A stretch of DNA of 64,000 bases from DT-110 sp030148525 (GTDB lineage: Bacteria > Bacteroidota > Bacteroidia > Chitinophagales > Saprospiraceae): contig OZ245751.1 of the NCBI GenBank assembly GCA_965227445.1, positions 4,960,001 through 5,024,000 of the forward strand, in the 5' to 3' direction. Numbering within the stretch: position 1 is the stretch's first letter; every line of letters begins with the position of its first letter. A model generated the notes under the pieces. It made no database searches. It was given only the letters and a program-made list of their open reading frames with translations, and had not been told where the DNA came from. Shown in pieces: positions 43,245 through 53,200 of the stretch. The translations under genes and the position numbers were made by a program.

Positions 43245-45167
43245 TTATTTTTCAAGCCTTTCAATTAACCGGGACGAAATTCGTAGAAAATCCATTTCGG
43301 TAATTATTCCAACTAATTCATTTTCAATCACAACCGGCAAACAACCAATTTTATTGGATCGCATTAATTGCAATGCCTCAATAATAGTAGTATTGGGCGT
43401 AGCGGTAATGGGCTCGTTTATCATTATATCGGCCACATTCCTGGATTTGCGTCCATTAAGGCTATTCGAACGAGCAAAGTATCGTAATAATAAACGGGAA
43501 GTTATCAAGCCTGACAAGTTACCCTTGCTATCTTCTACGGGCATGTAACGGATCTTACGCCAATCCATTAACTGTGCGACCAGGGAGATGGGGTCATCCT
43601 TTTGGACAGTAAACAAGTCGGTCTCCATGAATTCGTCGACCTTTAGGGCAGAGGGACGGTACTCGGGCAGATCGGATAGTTTGGGCATTGACCAGTCGTG
43701 AATAGGTTTTTCCCGGGCCTGATTTTGCATTATACTACAAGTCAGCACACTGAGTGCTTCGTCATCACTCGTCTGTTTTTTCAACTTAGAAAATGCTTTA
43801 ATTTGCCAACGAGCCCCGTTGGTATGCTTTTTCGTCCGTTCTTCGATTACTCCCAGATAGCGATCAATATCTTCAGGGTTAATATTTTGCGTTTTTAACC
43901 CCTCCCTGGCCAGTGGAATAATTTCTTCTAATAATAAATCGGTAGCCGAAATATTTTTGTCGTTCAGCCAGATGAATTTTGAATCCAACCCGGTCCTGGC
44001 GGCTTTACCAAAATTATCCCGCGCATCCTCCCAATTCATTTTCTCTGAAACAGTACCCTCTTTCTGGTACATACCGACCATGGCTCCCAACCACAGGGCG
44101 GCATTTGACACCTCATCAAGTATAGTCGGACCGGCAGGTAAAATGCGATTCTCAATGCGAAGATGGGGTTTACCCGTATCACTTATACCATAGCAGGGGC
44201 GGTTCCACCGGTATACCGTAGAATTATGAACCTGTAGTGCTTTCAATTTAGGAACCTGCTCTTTTTTTATCATTTGCAGGGCATCCTCTTCGGTATTAGT
44301 ACTTAATAACACCCGGAACCGAGCAATATCCTCTTTATAAATTTCCATAATGGACTGGTCCAGCCATTGTGTACCAAAGCTCACCCTGGGGCTGCGCTCC
44401 CGCATATGATCATGGGTTGTGCGCACATCGAGGGCCTGCTGGAAAAGGGCGATCCGGCTTTCATGCCATAAACGCCGACCAAACACCAATGGCGAATTAG
44501 CAGCCACAGCCATAACCGGTGCTGCCAAGGCCTGCGCTATATTATACATACCAACAAATTCCTGAGGTCGCACCTGCAGGTGAACCTGAAAACTGGTATT
44601 ACACGCTTCCAAAAGCGGGGAATTATGTTTCACCAACAATTCGTCGATCCCGCTTAAACGCAACTCAAATGCACTCCCCAGAAGCTGTTTGTGGATAGCA
44701 TCCATAAGCACTTTATACCGATCCCGCGGCGTCAAATTATGTAAATCCAAATCGTATTTCCGGATCGTCGGCAAAATGCCGGTCAGAATGAGATCGGCTC
44801 CCATCGGATGTAACACATCCCGGATAATCCGGGTCTTAGTCAGCACCTCATCTTCCATTTTGCGCAAGCAATTTTCCGCAAAAACATGTGGATCCAGATT
44901 GATCTCTAAATTAAAACGCGCCAACTCTGTTTCTATCCAGGGGTAATCGCTAACCGCTTCCATTACCTCCATGGCAATAGGTGCCAGTTTGAAGGTTTTC
45001 CGGTCCACCAGGATCATTTCCTGTTCGGCACCAATGCGAACGACATCGTCCTCGAACCACCCGTGTTCGAGCATGTGTTCCATGGCCATAACATCATTAA
45101 GCAGTGATCGGACAAAGCGATGCAGGGTTGCTTTTTTATCAACGGAAGATACTTTCTGTTCGCCCAT
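43245..45167 (-). CDS. GCS2-family carboxylate-amine ligase fused to two CBS domains
   Basis: A 640-residue protein. Residues about 30-400 are a glutamate-cysteine-ligase family 2 domain: VVRIGAEQEMILVD, ARFNLEINLDPHVF, CNTSFQVHLQV, and RIENRILPAGPT. Such enzymes use ATP to join a carboxylate to an amine, for example gamma-glutamylcysteine. Residues about 507-635 are a CBS pair (VDEFMETDLFTVQKDDPIS and VADIMINEPITATPNTTI), which usually binds adenine nucleotides and regulates the attached enzyme. No RimK-like or glutathione gene is nearby, so the product is unknown. Monocistronic, AT-richer than neighbours. Confidence 0.9.
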   Translation of the reverse strand: MGEQKVSSVDKKATLHRFVRSLLNDVMAMEHMLEHGWFEDDVVRIGAEQEMILVDRKTFKLAPIAMEVMEAVSDYPWIETELARFNLEINLDPHVFAENCLRKMEDEVLTKTRIIRDVLHPMGADLILTGILPTIRKYDLDLHNLTPRDRYKVLMDAIHKQLLGSAFELRLSGIDELLVKHNSPLLEACNTSFQVHLQVRPQEFVGMYNIAQALAAPVMAVAANSPLVFGRRLWHESRIALFQQALDVRTTHDHMRERSPRVSFGTQWLDQSIMEIYKEDIARFRVLLSTNTEEDALQMIKKEQVPKLKALQVHNSTVYRWNRPCYGISDTGKPHLRIENRILPAGPTILDEVSNAALWLGAMVGMYQKEGTVSEKMNWEDARDNFGKAARTGLDSKFIWLNDKNISATDLLLEEIIPLAREGLKTQNINPEDIDRYLGVIEERTKKHTNGARWQIKAFSKLKKQTSDDEALSVLTCSIMQNQAREKPIHDWSMPKLSDLPEYRPSALKVDEFMETDLFTVQKDDPISLVAQLMDWRKIRYMPVEDSKGNLSGLITSRLLLRYFARSNSLNGRKSRNVADIMINEPITATPNTTIIEALQLMRSNKIGCLPVVIENELVGIITEMDFLRISSRLIERLEK

Positions 45168-45328
45168 AGTGGCTGTTTCGTTGGCAATTAAGCGGATGGT
45201 AATAAACTGAGAGGTGTGTTTCTTCAGCGTTCCCGAAGCCGTATTTCTCTTTTAAGATAGTTAATTTGCATGGAAATTAAATACTTTGCCCTAAGCTCTG
45301 GCGTTCAGAGGGTACAGAAAACGATACT

Positions 45329-45871
45329 ATGCGCTTGAGGATCACTATCATCACTTGTTTGTTGTTGGGAGTAGCTTGTCAGAATGACAACCGGGAAGTG
45401 TTATTTGACATGGTATTTCCTAATATTTTATTCGATATTCCCGCTGGCCTGCCCGCTGGTGCCATACCCCAAGTGCTGGACTTTGATAACTTCGCCTCCA
45501 ATATCGATGAATACCTCCGTGAAAATAACCTCACCCTGGAACAGATCGATGCCATCCATCCCAATGTTGCCAATATGCGGGCCATAAATAACGATGGTGA
45601 TTACGACTTCCTCGGAGGAATATCCATTCGCATGTGTCCCCGCAATACGGAGAGCTGCCGGGAAGCAGAAGAAGTTTTCTACCTCGAAGGGCGCGATCTA
45701 TATCGGCGTGCGGGAAGTTCGGTAGAACTACTCCCGACCCTGATCAACGCTAAACGTCAATTACAGGAAGACCGCTTAAAGCTGGAAATTTGGCTTTTCC
45801 TAAACGAGGTATCTCCAACCAGCATTCGCACCCGGCTTGATCTGCAATTCGAGGCAGTGCGGGAAAGGTGA
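45329..45871 (+). CDS. putative lipoprotein of unknown function
   Basis: A 180-residue protein with a lipobox (CLLLGVAC), so lipidated at Cys17. The mature chain contains NFASNIDEYLRENNLTLEQIDAIHP and a beta-rich C-terminal half, as seen in small Bacteroidota lipoproteins with unassigned roles. Cys in IRMCPRNTESCREAEE may form a disulfide. It is alone, upstream of a long hairpin terminator made of heptamers. Confidence 0.75.
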   Translation: MRLRITIITCLLLGVACQNDNREVLFDMVFPNILFDIPAGLPAGAIPQVLDFDNFASNIDEYLRENNLTLEQIDAIHPNVANMRAINNDGDYDFLGGISIRMCPRNTESCREAEEVFYLEGRDLYRRAGSSVELLPTLINAKRQLQEDRLKLEIWLFLNEVSPTSIRTRLDLQFEAVRER

Positions 45872-45875
45872 TGTT

Positions 45876-45954
45876 CAGGTTTGAGGTTTGAGGTTTGGGG
45901 TTTGAGGTAACCTCTAACCTAGCCTCAAACCCCAAACCTCAAACCTCAAACCTG
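45876..45954. terminator. 32-base perfect inverted repeat built from TTTGAGG heptamers
   Basis: The left arm 45876-45907 (CAGGTTTGAGGTTTGAGG...) is the exact complement of 45923-45954. It lies between two convergent genes and is likely a bidirectional terminator. The arms are themselves tandem heptamers. Confidence 0.7.
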
Positions 45955-45961
45955 ATACAAC

Positions 45962-47689
45962 CTATCTCGTAAATCGCTCTAACTGATACCCTACCAATGT
46001 ACGCATGGTGGCCAGGGCCAGCGGCTTAGCTTCTTTCGCTTCAAAGCCCTGATCCATATAATAGTCTTCCAACAGAACCTGGGCCTGGAAAAAGCTAACT
46101 TTCAAGGCCGTCACAATGCGTTGATGAACGGGATCCTCGGCTGCCCAACTATTCATATTCTGCCACAGACGCTCATTCCAGGAGGTAACCACTTTACCCA
46201 TATCTGATGACAAGGGCTCGTCTGACAAATATAGCTGGGCACGCAGGGAGCTCGCCTGTCCCCATTTGGCATTATCCCGCTCGGAATCTCCGTTCAGATC
46301 AGAAGCGACAGCCAGAAGGGTACGCACTTCGGGCCAGCGGGTAAAAGGATCGCAGTCCTGAACATTGGGACGCAACAGGCCACCGCCCTGTACAAAACTA
46401 GCCTGAGCCCGGGCCGTTTCTGCCGGGTGGCGCTCCAACAACCAACAGGGAGCGGAGTACGGCAGGTTGGGTACGGCATGCAGATAATACAGATGCTGGA
46501 TCAGTTGATCGATGCGCTGGTAGGAATAGGTCGCCTCGGGATCAAAAGGCGGCATGCCTGCCATATTCACATTGACAAAGCCCTCCTTGAGGGCAGTGTT
46601 CATCAGCGTATTTACCTCCGAGGATGGCCCCAGGATTTGAAATAAATTATAGGCCCGGTAGGCTTTGGCGATCGGATCGTCGTAGCGTTCCAGCACGTTG
46701 GTCGCAGAAGGGTCGGTCGACAGATTATTAATAGCCTGTTGCAGGAGATTCCCGGAAGCTGCGGAGCTGGTTAATTCCCATTCTTGCCCCAATATCTGAT
46801 ACTTGCGAAGCTGTCGGTTTTGATTGACCATTTCTTCGTAAGCAGCGATGGTTCCGGGGCCGTATAAGCCATCCAGGCTGCCCGAATACGTACCCTTCAC
46901 TTTGAGCACGCGTTGCAGGTCCAGGGCAGAACGACGTTTTACATCAGCACGGATATCAGGTACCTGTACAGTCGGAGCCTCATTGTTGGATGTCACCGAA
47001 TTGCGGGCGGAAGCATTACCGGAGCGGGCCGTCATTTCCGTATTCGCGGGCGGATTACCATAGGTGGTAGGACCGGCATTGGTATTGTTCGCTGTTGAAG
47101 GTGGGTTTTCATCCAGCTCGATGGGAATAAGCGGCTTTTTCTGAGGAGCAATTCCGGTTTCAAAAATGCCCAGGGGATGCAGAAAGATGGAATTCACCTG
47201 CCGAATGAAGGCATCCCTGAACCCCAATTGCTTGATCCGGTCCAGATCATCCCTGGCTTCGGCCGGGTTGTTATACGTTCCCGTCACCACTTTAATTTGT
47301 CGGCCGTCACTGATGCCAAACAAGGATCCGGCAGGAGTATATTTCGACCAATTGATCAATTTACTGGCATCGAGGGTCGCCAGTTGGATGACCGTCATGG
47401 ACCGGCCATCAGCCGGATACCGCTCCTGAATGTAGGCAGTCGAATACCCTGCTTTTTTGACATCTTCCAGGACGCGCTCAGCAGTAGCCCGATCCTGATA
47501 GCCCGCAATTAAGACCTGATGCAGATTGCCCTCCATAGAAGCACCGTACACAAAACCCTGAGAACGCAAGGAGCGAAAGTCTTCTACGCTCGCATCTACA
47601 AAAGTACCCACATTGACGGTATAGTACTGGCTGGTGACGGTTACCGGCAGCATACTAAGTACAATAAAGAAGCTTAGATATCGGATCAT
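45962..47689 (-). CDS. secreted SPOR / peptidoglycan-binding protein
   Basis: A 575-residue exported protein (signal peptide ending VTVTSQ). Two SPOR-like regions follow (about 20-100, YYTVNVGTFVDASVEDF; about 110-170, IKVVTGTYNNPAEARDDL), which bind denuded septal peptidoglycan. A low-complexity Asn/Pro linker (about 190-240) leads to a peptidoglycan-binding_1-like motif, LDGLYGPGTIAAYEEM. The remaining C-terminal part is helical with no named family. It probably acts at the cell wall during division. A single SPOR domain with repeat is another reading. Confidence 0.8.
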   Translation of the reverse strand: MIRYLSFFIVLSMLPVTVTSQYYTVNVGTFVDASVEDFRSLRSQGFVYGASMEGNLHQVLIAGYQDRATAERVLEDVKKAGYSTAYIQERYPADGRSMTVIQLATLDASKLINWSKYTPAGSLFGISDGRQIKVVTGTYNNPAEARDDLDRIKQLGFRDAFIRQVNSIFLHPLGIFETGIAPQKKPLIPIELDENPPSTANNTNAGPTTYGNPPANTEMTARSGNASARNSVTSNNEAPTVQVPDIRADVKRRSALDLQRVLKVKGTYSGSLDGLYGPGTIAAYEEMVNQNRQLRKYQILGQEWELTSSAASGNLLQQAINNLSTDPSATNVLERYDDPIAKAYRAYNLFQILGPSSEVNTLMNTALKEGFVNVNMAGMPPFDPEATYSYQRIDQLIQHLYYLHAVPNLPYSAPCWLLERHPAETARAQASFVQGGGLLRPNVQDCDPFTRWPEVRTLLAVASDLNGDSERDNAKWGQASSLRAQLYLSDEPLSSDMGKVVTSWNERLWQNMNSWAAEDPVHQRIVTALKVSFFQAQVLLEDYYMDQGFEAKEAKPLALATMRTLVGYQLERFTR

Positions 47690-48011
47690 GGTCTTACATT
47701 TTATGGTTGAACGTAAATATAGGCAAGCTTCATGTGCCTGACACTGCTAATCGGTGAGGATTCCTGCCATTTAGGCGGAAAAAAGGCGCTTTCCACCTTA
47801 AAAACAGGCCCTATCAGTCACCTTGACACCCTTCAGGGCCTGGCACCACCTTTGCTGGCTAATTGGTCACGGATGGTGTTAGTAGTTTATCAGGAAGCTC
47901 GGAAACTATCCCCTGGGGCTCGTCGTTAAGTTTACATTAAACCCCGCAGTGGATATCACAAACTGTCCTTTTTTACGTACTTTAAGTACAAGTAATTTAA
48001 TAAGACGTTCT
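47690..48011. other. intergenic region before a small gene
   Basis: 322 bases between divergent genes. A short dyad GTACTT-T-AAGTAC is seen at 47977-47989, just upstream of the next start. Nothing else recognised; a 65-codon open frame at 47732 has no support. Confidence 0.5.
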
Positions 48012-48308
48012 ATGAAAAGATCTTTTATGGTGGAGTTCGAACTCCCGGAAGAATTTTCCGATGAGTTTGTGGCTCTTATTCCCGAGCAACGAATGATGAT
48101 TGATCGTTTATTGCTGGAAGGGAAGGTGCGAACCTACGCCTTGGCGATGGATCGCTCAGTCCTGTGGATGATCATGGACGCGGCGTCTGAATTTGATGTA
48201 CTGGAAATCATTGCTACGATGCCGCTCAGCGATTATCTGGATCCATATATTTCGGAGCTTATGTTCCACGACTCTTCGGAGGTGGTTCACGAGTTTTCCC
48301 TTAATTAA
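48012..48308 (+). CDS. small muconolactone-isomerase-like ferredoxin-fold protein
   Basis: A 98-residue cytoplasmic protein starting MKRSFMVEFELPEEF. The alternation of a strand (SFMVEFELP), helix, GKVRTYALAMDRSVLWMIMDA and EVLEIIATMPLSDYLDPYI matches the dimeric alpha-beta barrel/muconolactone isomerase-like family, whose members are often uncharacterised. The start at 48012 is preferred over an upstream ATG that adds a non-conserved leader. It is followed by a large terminator-like hairpin. Confidence 0.75.
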   Translation: MKRSFMVEFELPEEFSDEFVALIPEQRMMIDRLLLEGKVRTYALAMDRSVLWMIMDAASEFDVLEIIATMPLSDYLDPYISELMFHDSSEVVHEFSLN

Positions 48309-48325
48309 TAAAACAAAAACACCCC

Positions 48326-48411
48326 AAAAGGGCTCACATAACTGGTTGACTGCCGCCCCTTCCATTCGATTGGGCCATGGATAAGTCACCACTGATGTGA
48401 GCCCTTTTTTT
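48326..48411 (+). terminator. large multi-stem terminator or small RNA
   Basis: AAAGGGCTCACAT (48327-48339) pairs with ATGTGAGCCCTTT (48395-48407), followed by further T. Inside, CTGGTTGACT can pair with AGTCACCA and GCCC with GGGC, so the stem continues inward. A much larger structure than a normal terminator; possibly an independent RNA. Confidence 0.55.
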
Positions 48412-48498
48412 ATCCCTCCCCCGGGTAAGCAACATTTCACACCTTCCACTTCAAATTTGTCCCTGCTTCCCTCAACCTTACAGGTAAACATTCGTTAA

Positions 48499-48516
48499 TA
48501 GTTGCGTTCACAACTA
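48499..48516. promoter_or_regulatory. candidate MarR operator
   Basis: TAGTTG-CGTTCA-CAACTA, an 18-base dyad within a larger TTAA-flanked near-palindrome, 18 bases before the marR start. Size, symmetry and placement suit autoregulation by the MarR protein encoded next, which would control the efflux operon. Confidence 0.55.
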
Positions 48517-48534
48517 ATTTAAGCATCTGCACGG

Positions 48535-49002
48535 ATGGACTCCACCGCTCACGACCGGCACGAACCCCCGCCATTGATCTTTCTGACCAATCGGATCGGA
48601 CGCCTTTTGGCTAATGCCATTCGCGATTATATGCGCGAAGAGGATGCGCAGGTCCTTCCTCAGCACATGGGTGTTCTTTCGGATCTTTGGGTTCGCGACG
48701 GTCTTCGTCAGCAAGACCTGGCCATTTCCCTGATCAAAGACAAAGCTACCATTGCCAGATCCCTTCGCACTCTGGAAGAGCAAAATATTGTGGTAAGGAT
48801 AGCTGATCCCGATGATAAACGGAACAAACGAATCTACCTTACCCATAAGGGAAAATCTCTGAAGTCGGCTTTGTTACCCCGCGCAAAGCAGGTGCAACGT
48901 GAAGCTATGGCTTCCATCAGGGAGGAAGATGTACAAACCTGTTTAAACGTATTGGAGCAGATTTACGAAAACCTGAAAAAGTTGCGTCCGCAACCAAAGT
49001 GA
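48535..49002 (+). CDS. MarR-family transcription regulator
   Basis: A 155-residue winged-helix repressor. The recognition region is LRQQDLAISLIKDKATIARSL followed by the wing IADPDDKRNKRIYLT, both characteristic of MarR. It starts the operon with the periplasmic adaptor 36 bases downstream, then the RND pump, GtrA and TolC genes. The dyad just before its start is a probable binding site. It is likely to respond to a small toxic compound that the pump exports. Confidence 0.94.
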   Translation: MDSTAHDRHEPPPLIFLTNRIGRLLANAIRDYMREEDAQVLPQHMGVLSDLWVRDGLRQQDLAISLIKDKATIARSLRTLEEQNIVVRIADPDDKRNKRIYLTHKGKSLKSALLPRAKQVQREAMASIREEDVQTCLNVLEQIYENLKKLRPQPK

Positions 49003-49038
49003 TATAGCCTGGAAGGGCCCAAATAAATACGCAAACCT

Positions 49039-50214
49039 ATGAAAACAACTACTGCCCGCCGTATTGGTGTTGTTGTCGGACTCGCCATTTTGGTTGGCGC
49101 TTTCGCCTTGTTTCAATTATTTTCCCAAATGAAGGAGGAGCCTCCGCGCCGGGAAATCCCCAAGAGTACTCCCACCGTGGAAACCATGTCGATTGTCAAC
49201 GGCACCATCCCTACTGCGCTCAGCATTCAGGGCGAATTGGTAGCCTACAATAAGATCGACATCTTTTCGGAAGTCGCCGGAACGCTGGAATCCTCGGAGC
49301 GCCCATTCAAAGTGGGTAGTTATTTCCCGAAAGGATCGGTATTGGTAGAAATCAATGACCGGGAAGCCAGGCTTTCCCTGCTTTCGCAAAAAGCCACCTT
49401 ACTCAATGCCATAACCCAGCTCATGCCCGACTTGAAAATCGACTACCCTGAGAGCTATAATCAATGGCATACCTACCTCGAAAATTACGATGTAGAGGAA
49501 GAACTAGACTCTTTCCCGGAGCCCTTGAATGACCAGGAAAAATACTTTATTGCTTCCCGCAACCTGTACACGCAGTACTACACCATAAAAAGTGCCGAAG
49601 AACGCCTCGACAAATACACTATGTACGCCCCCTTTAGCGGTGTGCTCACCCAGGCTTCCATTAATACCGGTACGCTGGTCAGGGTGGGGCAGCAACTGGG
49701 TACCTTAATGAATACAGGATCCTACGAACTACAAGCCACCGTTCCGCTCTCCGATCTCACTTACATAAAAGTAGGTAATCAGGTACAACTTACCTCGGAT
49801 GATATAAAAGGAAGCTGGACCGGGCGTATCCGGCGGATCAGCGACCAGATCGACCCTACCAGCCAAACCGTCCAGATATTCGTTAGTGTGAGCGGACGGG
49901 ATTTACGTGAAGGCATGTACCTCACCGGCGAGGTCAATGCCACCGATATTGAGGATGCAGTGCGCATACCCCGTAATAAGCTAATCAATCAAAATGCCGT
50001 GTACACAGTACAGGACTCCACCCTGAAACTCCACCCCGTAGAAGTGGTAAAGATCACCCGCGAAGCCGCCGTTGTTCGGGGATTGCCCAATGGCACCAAC
50101 CTGTTGGACACGCAACTTCCCAATGCATTTGATGGTATGAAAGTCAAAGTAAGTGGCCAAACCCGCCAGGAAGCGGGTGGCAATCTCAACCAAACCGTTG
50201 GAAACCTAGAATAA
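49039..50214 (+). CDS. RND efflux periplasmic adaptor (membrane fusion protein)
   Basis: A 391-residue HlyD/AcrA-type protein with an N-terminal membrane segment (residues about 7-27). It has a lipoyl/barrel-sandwich half (IQGELVAYNKIDIFSEVAGTLE), a coiled coil (about 95-175) and a second half YAPFSGVLTQASINTGTLVRVGQQLG. The beta-barrel and C-terminal part contain VRIPRNKLI. It links the inner-membrane pump to the outer-membrane channel. Second gene of the operon, 26 bases before the pump gene. Confidence 0.95.
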   Translation: MKTTTARRIGVVVGLAILVGAFALFQLFSQMKEEPPRREIPKSTPTVETMSIVNGTIPTALSIQGELVAYNKIDIFSEVAGTLESSERPFKVGSYFPKGSVLVEINDREARLSLLSQKATLLNAITQLMPDLKIDYPESYNQWHTYLENYDVEEELDSFPEPLNDQEKYFIASRNLYTQYYTIKSAEERLDKYTMYAPFSGVLTQASINTGTLVRVGQQLGTLMNTGSYELQATVPLSDLTYIKVGNQVQLTSDDIKGSWTGRIRRISDQIDPTSQTVQIFVSVSGRDLREGMYLTGEVNATDIEDAVRIPRNKLINQNAVYTVQDSTLKLHPVEVVKITREAAVVRGLPNGTNLLDTQLPNAFDGMKVKVSGQTRQEAGGNLNQTVGNLE

Positions 50215-50240
50215 GAACCCCCAACTAACCGGAACGGATC

Positions 50241-53200
50241 ATGAAAAACATTGTAGCCTACTTTATAAAATATCCGGTCGCCGCCAACCTGCTCATGTTC
50301 GGCCTGCTCATCATGGGGATTGCCGGTCTGCTGAATATGAAATCGACCTTCTTTCCGGAAGTAGAAAGCCGGATTATCAGCATTCAGCTAACCTACCCGG
50401 GAGCATCACCCGAAGAGATCGAAGAAGGAGTTATCAACCGGATTGAAGAGAACCTCAAAGGCGTTACCGGAGTGGAGCGCGTCACCTCTGTTTCCAGTGA
50501 AAATAGCGGGCGGGTAACTGTCGAGGTATTCAAAGGATACGACACGGATAACATCCTGCAGGATGTCAAAAATGCCGTTGATCGCATACCCTCCTTCCCG
50601 GTAGGCCTCGAACCACCCGTCATCTATAAACAAGAGAACCTCGGGCGGGCTATCAACTTTGCCATTTCCGGTGAGGTTGACCTAAAAACGCTGAAACGCT
50701 ACGCCCGTCAGGTTGAGGAAGACCTGCTGGCGATGGATGGCCTCTCCAAGGTCGAACTGACCGGATTTCCGGAAGAAGAAATTGAGATTGCCTTTCGCGA
50801 ACGCGATTTGCGAGCTTACAACCTAACCTTCACCCAGGCAGCTGCCGCCGTTCGCAGTGCCAACATTGAAATCACCGGTGGTACGGTAAAGGGAGACGAA
50901 GAAGAACTTCTGGTCCGCGCCAACAATAAAGCCTACTATGCCGATGGCCTGCGCGATATCATCGTCAAAAAAAATACCGAAGGAGCCGTGGTTCGCCTGC
51001 ATCAGGTCGCAGACATTAAAGACCAATGGTCGGAAAGTAACCCCAGCCGGTCTTTTGTGAACGGCCAACCCGCGGTCATCGTAAACGTACAGAACACCCT
51101 GGAGGAAGATATGCTCTCCATCGTGGAGATGACTAAAAGCTATATCGAAACCTTTAATGAACAGGAAGAGGTGGTGAAAGCAACCATTATCGATGACTCC
51201 TCCATCACCCTGAACCAACGGATAGGACTGTTGACCGAAAATGGCATTCTCGGTTTTTGTATCGTAATCATCCTGTTGGCCATGTTCCTCCATTGGCGAT
51301 TGGCCTTCTGGGTAGCTCTTGCCATTCCGATCTCCTTTGGAGGGATGTTCATCTGTGCCAGTTTGCTGGGCGTTACGATAAATGTCATTTCCCTTTTCGG
51401 AATGATCCTGGTGATCGGTATCCTGGTGGACGACGGAATTGTGATCGGGGAAAGTATCTATCAGAATTACGAGAAGGGGTACCCGCCGGTCAAGGCGGCG
51501 ATCGAGGGGACGATGAAGGTACTCCCCGCTGTATTTACTGCCATCCTCACTACTGTTATCGCTTTTTCAACCTTCTTTTTTATCGACGGCCAGCTAGGAG
51601 ATTTCTTTCTGGAAATGGCCATCGTAGTCATTTTCTCGCTCATATTTTCCCTGGTGGAAGGAGCCTTCATATTGCCCACACACGTGGCGCATTCCAAAGC
51701 GTTGAGTCCCGACCGTAAGCCGAACAAGGTCCAGGAAGCTCTGGAAAGCGGCTTCAATTGGCTACGCCGAAAAACCTACGAGCCGACCTTGCGATTTGCC
51801 ATGCACAATAAATTTCTGACGGTGGCCTTCTTTATTGGTCTGCTGGTCACGACTTTCGGAGCCATCGCGGGAGGCATTATTGGCGGCACCTTCTTTCCCA
51901 TTATCGAGCGGGATAGCTTTACCATCAACTTACAGATGCCGGCCGGCACCCGCGAACAAATCACTACTAAATGGCTCGACCATATCGAAGAGGCCGCACT
52001 GGAGGCCAACGAAGAGCTTAGCGAACGCTTTTTCAATAACGAGAAGGAAGCTATCCTGCGGATTGAGAAAAACCTGGGCCCCTCCACCTATCAGGGCAAT
52101 CTCACCATTGCCATCCTCGACGGGGAAAACCGGGATTCTATGAGGGTGCGCGACGTAGTAAATACCGTCCGCCGGATTGCCGGCCCCATTCCCCAGGCTG
52201 AAGTGGTCACCTACGGTGGCTCCGGTACCTTCGGTAAACCCATTTCCGTTTCCCTGGTCGGGGATGATTACGAGGCCCTGGACAAAGCTACCGAAGCCGT
52301 AAAATCCGAAATGACCCAATTGACTGAATTGACTGATGTAGTCGACAACAATCAGGAAGGCCTGCGGGAGATCAATGTAGACTTAAATGAAAAGGGGCGC
52401 TTCCTCGGATTAAACTTGCAGGAAGTTTTGGCACAAGTACGTAGCGGCTTTTTCGGTAATGAGGCCCAACGTTTACAGCGCGGCCGGGATGAGGTACGTA
52501 TCTGGGTACGGTATAATGAAGAGAACCGATCCGATATCACCGAACTCCAGCAAATGCGCATCCGCTTTGCCGACGGCCGGGAGTTCCCACTGGGGGAGAT
52601 CGCCGACCTGGAGATTGAGCGGGGAGTAATCAGCATTAACCACATCGATGGTAAACGGGAGATTAAGGTGGAAGCCGATATCGCCAACGATGAAGTCTCG
52701 GTCAGTGATATTACTGCCAGCTTGAAAGAAGAGATTATTCCGGAAATTCTGGCAGACTATCCGACCGTTACCGCCTTATACGAAGGCCAGAACCGACAAC
52801 AACAGAAGTCGGTTGAATCCATCCAAAAAGTAGGCATTGTGATCCTGGGGCTCATGTTCTTTTCCATCGCCCTTACTTTCCGGTCCGTCAGCCAGTCACT
52901 CGTGGTCTTTTTACTCATTCCCTTTAGCATGATCGGGGTGGGCTGGGGCCACTTCGTGATGGGCGCTCCCATCAGCTTGTTCTCTATCCTGGGGGTGATT
53001 GCCCTGATCGGCGTCTTGGTGAATGACTCTCTGGTGCTGGTCACCACGTATAATTCATACCTGGAAGAAGGTAACGGTCAGATGGAGTCCGTCTTTCTGG
53101 CGGGTTCATCCCGTTTCCGGCCGGTTATCCTAACCACGTTCACCACTTTTGCGGGCCTGGCCCCCTTACTGTTTGAAAAATCACTGCAGGCTCAGTTCCT

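Noticed and set aside
47732..47929. Open frame of 65 codons between the SPOR gene and the small ferredoxin-fold gene
   Set aside because: No signal, domain or start context; composition is that of spacer DNA.
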